NCBI RefSeq assembly: GCF_900114765.1
Contig: NZ_FOUD01000003.1
Span: forward strand, 1-64,000
Reading direction: 5' to 3'
Origin: Halopseudomonas pachastrellae
GTDB taxonomy: Bacteria > Pseudomonadota > Gammaproteobacteria > Pseudomonadales > Pseudomonadaceae
DNA: 64,000 nt
In this document: positions 58,988 to 64,000 of the stretch, piece by piece
Numbering within the stretch: position 1 is the first letter of the stretch
Layout of the letters: each line of letters begins with the position of its first letter
Program-made: the position numbers and the translations under genes
The notes under the pieces: generated by a model
Databases searched by the model: none
Told to the model about the DNA's origin: nothing
The model's input: the letters and a program-made list of their open reading frames with translations, nothing else

Positions 58988-60487
58988 TTATTTAGCAGCT
59001 TCGTGTTCTTGAGTAGCTAGAATTTTTTCTTCCATCCACTCCCGAATATCGGATATGTAGTCATCCCATGCGGCTGACTTTGATGCGAGATCTACTATTT
59101 TTGAAAGACCGGTATTTCTCTCTAGGCCAATCCGAAAGATAATATCGTTCAAAAAACCATGATCATTGTCTACTGCAAAAATATCTTTAGCTGCATCAAT
59201 TATTTCGTTAAAGTCTTCATGCTCGCCATGTGGAATTTTGATAATTAATTGATGAATGAACCTCTCCGGGCTAACTGCATTTGGAAGCCTGAATTGAAAA
59301 ATCTTAGATAGAGCTTTTGTTCTGTTGCCTTCTGCGACGGGGTCATCCCCAGCAATAACTTTTCTTAACCTGTCTTCTTTTTCTTGAGTTTCGCGATAAA
59401 CGTCGCCATCCAATAGGAAAGCAGAGTTTTCACAATTATTTCCACAGGTCAGCAGCCCTCCAACAACAGTAAAGCAGTTTATAGCAGCGCCGTATCTCTG
59501 TATTGAGACATGTCTCGCCCCTCTATAGCTAGACGCAATTTTCTTAACTATCGCAGATGCCAAATCATCCTCAACGAACACCTCGATAGGCTTTGGCTGA
59601 GAGCCGGTAAGCCGATTTATTGCATCAGGTTTCGTTTCATTGAAGCATAATGATTTTTCAGCGACTCGCACTATGTGCCGTATATTAATTACCCCTTCAA
59701 GCTCCAGTACACTTTCCCTGTGTGTTGTAAATATTACCTGTAGATTTTTATCTTTTGCACGCTCATTTATGACACTGATAAGTTTTTTCATGGCTGAGTC
59801 ATGCAAAAGGAGATCTAGCTCATCAATAAGAAGTAGCGAGTTCTTCGGCGCTCTATATAAACGTTCAAGTATGTAAAATATTTTTTGCTCGCCAGCACTC
59901 ATGCTTATAGCTGAATATCTTAATGCATCTACTTCAACGCCAATAAAGGTTTTCCCAGAAGCCGTGTGTATGTTGTATTTTGAATATTCACGATTGAGAA
60001 TCGTCGACGCTTTACTCAGTATTGTCTCAATTACTTCCTCGGTAACCGCTTTGGTTGAGTAATTTATTTTTGCGTTCTTTTTCTCGGACTCAATCATTGG
60101 TACGCACTTATCTATTCCAATATAGAATACGTCGCGTTTTGGACGATTTGCATATCTAGGAGTCCAGCGTACATTGGTTTTCTTGTAAGCTCTTACCGCA
60201 CGGTCATGCATAGTCGCGTCGTCGCGATAACTGTGGACTATTTCGAGTTTACTTCCATTCCATAGTGCGTCTGTATTGGGCAGAAAAAAAGAGCTGAACT
60301 TATAATCTTCACCTTGTCCGTTCGGCTCAAATGCACATGCTAGCGCATGCAAAATAGTTGATTTCCCATTACCGTTCGGCCCAAGAATCGCAGTGACAGG
60401 CGCGCCATCAAATGATATTTCGAGATCATTGAGGTTCTTAAGATTTTGTACAACCAGTTTATGTATTACTTGTTGCGATATGGCCAC
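58988..60487 (-). CDS. AAA ATPase with C-terminal TOPRIM-like domain, embedded in the hsd operon
   Basis: The 499-residue protein has an ABC/SMC-like ATPase with Walker A GPNGNGKS (36-43), signature MSAGEQKI (196-203), Walker B SLLLIDELDLLLH (217-229) and the H-loop His in TTHRE (about 256). The C-terminal part (about 300-499) has IEVFVEDD with Glu306 and LLDGDVY with Asp360 and Asp362, the E and DxD arrangement of TOPRIM nucleases. This is the layout of OLD-type and fused PARIS-like (AAA plus DUF4435-type TOPRIM) defence proteins. The gene is visibly more AT-rich than hsdR, hsdS and hsdM, so it may have joined the operon separately. Its role in phage defence or control of restriction is inference; homology beyond the motifs was not tested. 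Confidence 0.8.
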   Translation of the reverse strand: MAISQQVIHKLVVQNLKNLNDLEISFDGAPVTAILGPNGNGKSTILHALACAFEPNGQGEDYKFSSFFLPNTDALWNGSKLEIVHSYRDDATMHDRAVRAYKKTNVRWTPRYANRPKRDVFYIGIDKCVPMIESEKKNAKINYSTKAVTEEVIETILSKASTILNREYSKYNIHTASGKTFIGVEVDALRYSAISMSAGEQKIFYILERLYRAPKNSLLLIDELDLLLHDSAMKKLISVINERAKDKNLQVIFTTHRESVLELEGVINIRHIVRVAEKSLCFNETKPDAINRLTGSQPKPIEVFVEDDLASAIVKKIASSYRGARHVSIQRYGAAINCFTVVGGLLTCGNNCENSAFLLDGDVYRETQEKEDRLRKVIAGDDPVAEGNRTKALSKIFQFRLPNAVSPERFIHQLIIKIPHGEHEDFNEIIDAAKDIFAVDNDHGFLNDIIFRIGLERNTGLSKIVDLASKSAAWDDYISDIREWMEEKILATQEHEAAK

Positions 60488-60527
60488 GTGAATTCTCTTT
60501 TATAACTTTACCGATCAATGAGGCTCG

Positions 60528-61775
60528 CTAAGCAAGTCTTATACGACCTGACAATAGCTCCTGCATCATGCCCTGCTTAAGCTGGCGAGCCTTATCGCGG
60601 CGGGATTCGAGGGCAGCGAGTTCGGCGTCCATATCGGAGAGGGTAGAGGCGACGGCGATTTGCTCACCCACATCAGGGATTGTTAACTCCAAGGCTCTCA
60701 ATTCTTTTGTGTTGATACTGGCTTGGCTCACAGCTTGTTTTGCTAAAGTTCTAGCAATGCGTCTTATAGTTTCGGAGCTGAGCAGAAAGAACAGGAAATC
60801 ACTATCAATATTTGAATTGGGTCTAAGCAGAATAAGGTTCATTCCGTGATAAAGCGGTTTGCAGTCGGAGTAGCGTGCGACTTTTCCAATATGATCAATG
60901 CTATTAATATGGCTATATAAAATGTCGCCGTGCTGAATTTTATACGACTCGATTTCTGGGCTTGGTTTGGCATGGCCAATACGATTCCAGTTAATAGTGC
61001 CATCTGAGATAGTTTCAATTCTGGTAATGGGTACGCCGTTTTTTTCGTCAGGCGTATAAACACAACCATTTGCCATGCGCGAAACTAAATCCCCCAGCCG
61101 CGCCACCCCCCACCCCCCACTAAACCCCGGCAGGCGGCGTTGGCCGGTGAGGAGTTGTTGCATGGCGGCTTGCTGGATGTCGCGTTTTTTTGCGATGAGC
61201 CGATCAATCTCAGTGAGTAGCACATCGACGTCCGAGAGGGCGCTGGCGATGGCGCGTTGTTCCTCCAGCATTGGTAAGGGAAACTTTATCTGGGAAAGTA
61301 CGTTTCCACTGAGAGATGGAAGAGCTGTGGTACTGACAAGATCGCTGAGGCGAGTATGTATCAGTCGATGATGCACGTAACGATAATCTGCTTTTTTATC
61401 GTCCAGCTCAAACGCCGTCATGTTGTTATCCAGACAGCTCGGCTGAGCAAGAATCCGCTTGCGCTCCAAAAATATTGCCGCACCGACTTTCGCGAAAACG
61501 ATGCTGTTTTCTGCAAAAATGGTAGCTCCAAGCGTCTTTCTGGTGATGTCACTGATGTAGTTATTGGCGACGAACATCCTGGTCTCGTTGCCCTCGTTGT
61601 TCATATCGGAAACTTTGAAGAATGGGTAGGTGCCCGTTACCTCCCCTTGGAATTTCAGTGGAAATCCATTCCCCCCACGAAATCGACCAATCTGTCCCGC
61701 AGTGACTAGATCCCACTCATCCGGAATCACCCCGACCTCGGTCATCTTGTAACCCGGTTTTATTTCCATGCTCAT
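60528..61775 (-). CDS. hsdS: Type I restriction-modification specificity subunit S
   Basis: The 415-residue protein is read from ATG 61775 (MSMEIKPGYKMTEVGVIPDE), overlapping the hsdM stop; the frame continues to 61955 within hsdM without conserved sequence. It has two target-recognition domains (about 15-190 and 225-390) separated and followed by the conserved helices LPMLEEQRAIASALSDVDVLLTEIDRLIAKKRDIQQAAMQQLLTGQ and IPDVGEQIAVASTLSDMDAELAALESRRDKARQ (given as positions about 180-225 and 370-410). The two domains read the halves of a bipartite target. The actual target sequence cannot be inferred. The recognition parts are more AT-rich than the helices, as is common. Confidence 0.95.
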   Translation of the reverse strand: MSMEIKPGYKMTEVGVIPDEWDLVTAGQIGRFRGGNGFPLKFQGEVTGTYPFFKVSDMNNEGNETRMFVANNYISDITRKTLGATIFAENSIVFAKVGAAIFLERKRILAQPSCLDNNMTAFELDDKKADYRYVHHRLIHTRLSDLVSTTALPSLSGNVLSQIKFPLPMLEEQRAIASALSDVDVLLTEIDRLIAKKRDIQQAAMQQLLTGQRRLPGFSGGWGVARLGDLVSRMANGCVYTPDEKNGVPITRIETISDGTINWNRIGHAKPSPEIESYKIQHGDILYSHINSIDHIGKVARYSDCKPLYHGMNLILLRPNSNIDSDFLFFLLSSETIRRIARTLAKQAVSQASINTKELRALELTIPDVGEQIAVASTLSDMDAELAALESRRDKARQLKQGMMQELLSGRIRLA

Positions 61776-64000
61776 ACCGCAAACCCCATCTTCATCAGAT
61801 GCGCATTCACCTTGACCGCCAGCGCCTCCACCTCGGCATTTAGCGCCGGTAGTGGCGTGGCATAGCGCTCGGCTAGTTGGCGGATACGACCAGTGAGGGC
61901 CTGGGAAACCCGATCCAGTTCGGTTTGCACATCGGCTTGCAGGGTGGCCAGCCATTTGTTGTCCACTACCAGATTTTTCAATTCGGCCTCACTGAGCTGG
62001 GCGTAGTGGGCCAGCACTTTGGCATCCAGCATCTTCTGCGCGGCTTTGACCTTTTTGCTGGCTTCGGCCTCGCGCTGGATCAGTTCCAAGCATTGCTCCA
62101 GTGCCTGGCGTTCTTCGTCGGCGTCACGCTCGTGCTTGATGGCCTTGAGGCGCGCCTTGACGCTGGCAGCAGTGAGCTTGCCCTTGTCGGTCTTGCCTTC
62201 AGCCAGTGGGCCATCTTCACCGCCCTGCTCCTCGTCCAGCTCTTCCAGCTCGCGGCTGATGGCATCACGTTTGGCTTCCAGCTCGGTGATGGCGGCGGCT
62301 TCGGCGGCGTAGTAGCGGCGCACAATCAATTCGGGCGGCAGCAGATCGGTATTGGGGTCGCCCTGGCTAGAGCCGCTGGCAATTAGCGGCTTCCATCCAT
62401 CGATCACCAGTTGGTAGACATCATCCTGCAAGGTGGCATACCAATAGTCCTGAAGGTGCTGGTAGACGTCGTAGGCATTCAGCAGCGGCGCGGCCTCGAA
62501 GCGGTGCAGCAAGTCTTCAGCCAGTTGCTTGAGCAGCGCCTTGGGCTGGTCGCCAATGGCGATGCCGGTTAGGTTCGGGCGGTGTTCGTCACGCCAGGCC
62601 TCGAACAAACCCGCCACAGTATGGCGGAAGGCGTCGAACTCGGGATGGCCGAAGATGGTTGGCTTGATCTCGCTAATGGAGACCCTCAGGCTGAGGTATC
62701 CAGGGCGCAGTGGCTCGAACAGCGCGCCGCGCAGGTTCGGCATTACCCCCCAGTAGGCCTGAAGGGCGTCGATATCTCGCTCGGGAATGCCGCCATGCAG
62801 GTGGGCTTCAATGTCCTGAAGATCCTCAGCTTCGCTGGTGTCGATATAGCGCGGGATATTCAGGTTGAAGTCGTTGGCCTCGATCTCGGCCATGGGCACC
62901 AGTCGTGCGAATTTCTCCACTTCAAGCTGCTGGGTGAAGGTATCGACGATCTTGTGGATGTCTTGTTCACGCAGGCGGTTTTTGTTGCCGTCCTTGATAA
63001 AGCCCTTGCTGGCATCGATCAGGAACAGGCCCTTGCGCCCGGCACTGCCTTCCTTGTCCAGCACGATGATGCAGGCAGGAATTCCGGTGCCGTAGAACAG
63101 GTTGGCTGGCAGGCCGATGATGCCCTGGATGTAACCCTGCTGGAGGATGCGCTTGCGGATTGCGGCCTCGGCACCGCCCCGGAAAAGTACACCGTGGGGC
63201 AGAATCACCGCCGCCTTGCCGGTGCTCTTCAGCGAGGTGAGCATGTGCAAGAGGAAGGCATAGTCGCCGTTCTTCTCGGGCGGAATTCCGTAGCTGAAAC
63301 GGTTGTACTCATCCTCCGCCGGGTTGAAGCCATTGCTCCAAGCCTTGGTGGAGAACGGAGGGTTGGCGACGATAAAGTCGAACAGCTTGAGGTAGCCCAG
63401 CCGGTCTTTGAAATGGGGTGCGGACAGGGTGTTGTCCTTCCAGATCTCCGCCGTAGGGCAGTCGTGCAGGATCATGTTCATCTTGGCTAGGGCGCTGGTC
63501 GCGTTGTCCATTTCCTGCCCGTAGATGGCCAGATCCAGCCCTGTGGCGCTCTTTGCTTCGTCGTGGGCCTTGAGCAGCAGCGATCCTGAACCGCAGGTCG
63601 GGTCATAGATGCTCTGCTTGCTGTCGGTAGCGCCTGCCAGGCCGATGACCTGGGCAATGATCCGCGACACTTCTGCGGGGGTGTAGAACTGCCCCTTGCT
63701 CTTACCGGACTCAGTGGCGAAGTGGCGCATCAGGTATTCGTAGGCATCGCCAAGGATGTCGTCGCCCTGGGCACGGTTGCCTTTGAAGTTGAGTGCCGGG
63801 GTGTTGAAGATGCTGACCAGGTTGGACAGACGGTCTACCATCTCCTTGCCCTTACCGAGTTTCTCCTGGTCGTTGAAGTCGGCTACGTCGATGACGCCGG
63901 TGAGGTTGTTCGCCTCGGCTAGACGGGAGATGATCTGGTTGATCTTGTCGCCGATCTCCTTGTCGCCCTTGAGCGCCACCATGTCAGCAAAGCTGCCGCC
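61772..64000 (-). CDS. hsdM: Type I restriction-modification DNA methyltransferase subunit M (5' end outside the window)
   Basis: At least 742 residues are present; the frame is open to the right edge (GGSFAD precedes the internal Met at 63982), so the N-terminus is missing. The N6-adenine methyltransferase core is clear: GQFYTPAEVSRIIAQVIGLA, SAM loop DPTCGSGSLL, catalytic NPPFSTKAW and KAAVILPHGVLFRGGAE. A long C-terminal extension (about the last 240 residues) is rich in Glu/Lys and predicted coiled coil, longer than in the standard 500-residue HsdM. It starts the visible operon; hsdS overlaps its stop by 4 bp. Confidence 0.93.
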   Translation of the reverse strand, partial: GGSFADMVALKGDKEIGDKINQIISRLAEANNLTGVIDVADFNDQEKLGKGKEMVDRLSNLVSIFNTPALNFKGNRAQGDDILGDAYEYLMRHFATESGKSKGQFYTPAEVSRIIAQVIGLAGATDSKQSIYDPTCGSGSLLLKAHDEAKSATGLDLAIYGQEMDNATSALAKMNMILHDCPTAEIWKDNTLSAPHFKDRLGYLKLFDFIVANPPFSTKAWSNGFNPAEDEYNRFSYGIPPEKNGDYAFLLHMLTSLKSTGKAAVILPHGVLFRGGAEAAIRKRILQQGYIQGIIGLPANLFYGTGIPACIIVLDKEGSAGRKGLFLIDASKGFIKDGNKNRLREQDIHKIVDTFTQQLEVEKFARLVPMAEIEANDFNLNIPRYIDTSEAEDLQDIEAHLHGGIPERDIDALQAYWGVMPNLRGALFEPLRPGYLSLRVSISEIKPTIFGHPEFDAFRHTVAGLFEAWRDEHRPNLTGIAIGDQPKALLKQLAEDLLHRFEAAPLLNAYDVYQHLQDYWYATLQDDVYQLVIDGWKPLIASGSSQGDPNTDLLPPELIVRRYYAAEAAAITELEAKRDAISRELEELDEEQGGEDGPLAEGKTDKGKLTAASVKARLKAIKHERDADEERQALEQCLELIQREAEASKKVKAAQKMLDAKVLAHYAQLSEAELKNLVVDNKWLATLQADVQTELDRVSQALTGRIRQLAERYATPLPALNAEVEALAVKVNAHLMKMGFAV

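Overview
The window is a chromosomal segment of a gamma-proteobacterium of the Pseudomonas lineage (Pseudomonadaceae). It carries the canonical pseudomonad origin neighbourhood: glmU-atpCDGAHFEBI-parB-parA-rsmG-mnmG ... mnmE-yidC-yidD-rnpA-rpmH-[oriC]-dnaA-dnaN-recF-gyrB, with the origin at about 48.3-48.75 kb. Protein sequences resemble Pseudomonas orthologues throughout. A Halopseudomonas-like member of the genus sensu lato is my guess, but species cannot be fixed from sequence reading alone.

Layout. (1) 0-1.7 kb: the end of an IS5-type element and a complete IS4-type element. The IS4 element has a frameshifted transposase, lies inside a REP-like palindrome and has an 11-bp target duplication. 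(2) 1.7-12.7 kb: metabolic genes and regulators: a CdaR-type regulator, a LysR regulator divergent from the two-subunit pyruvate/oxaloacetate carboxylase pair (pycA-pycB), beta carbonic anhydrase, purEK, and an acyl-CoA dehydrogenase divergent from a TetR regulator that share an 18-bp palindromic operator. (3) 12.8-25.5 kb: a signalling and accessory block with an MHYT hybrid kinase, an HD-GYP response regulator, a GGDEF cyclase and a PilZ/YcgR-type protein, interspersed with trmO, a CobW GTPase, DUF3299, DUF3301 and DUF192 proteins, and a cyclopropane-fatty-acid synthase-like enzyme. (4) 25.5-38.8 kb: glmU, the complete ATP synthase operon, the chromosomal parAB segregation genes, rsmG and mnmG, all leftward. 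(5) 38.8-44.1 kb: a rightward block (codB, PucR-type regulator, codA, MFS exporter) separating mnmG from mnmE. It is preceded by an AT-rich tract with a cluster of DnaA boxes that looks like a second origin-type region. (6) 44.1-55.1 kb: mnmE, yidC, yidD, rnpA and rpmH leftward; oriC; dnaA, dnaN, recF and gyrB rightward. Two perfect 16-bp parS sites lie inside recF and a 14/16 match lies at 21.55 kb. (7) 55.1-64.0 kb: a leftward type I restriction-modification operon, hsdM(partial)-hsdS-[AAA ATPase/TOPRIM-like]-hsdR-[HExxH metallopeptidase], directly downstream of gyrB.

How it fits together. Around oriC, essential genes are co-oriented with the outgoing forks. The two blocks that look inserted (codB/codA/MFS and the hsd operon) run head-on to replication. 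DnaA boxes, the ParA/ParB proteins and parS sites form the initiation and segregation module. The strongest candidate for a little-described system is the AAA ATPase with a C-terminal TOPRIM-like domain (58988-60487) embedded between hsdS and hsdR. It is more AT-rich than its neighbours and has the architecture of OLD/PARIS-like anti-phage effectors. No tRNA, rRNA or CRISPR array was recognised.
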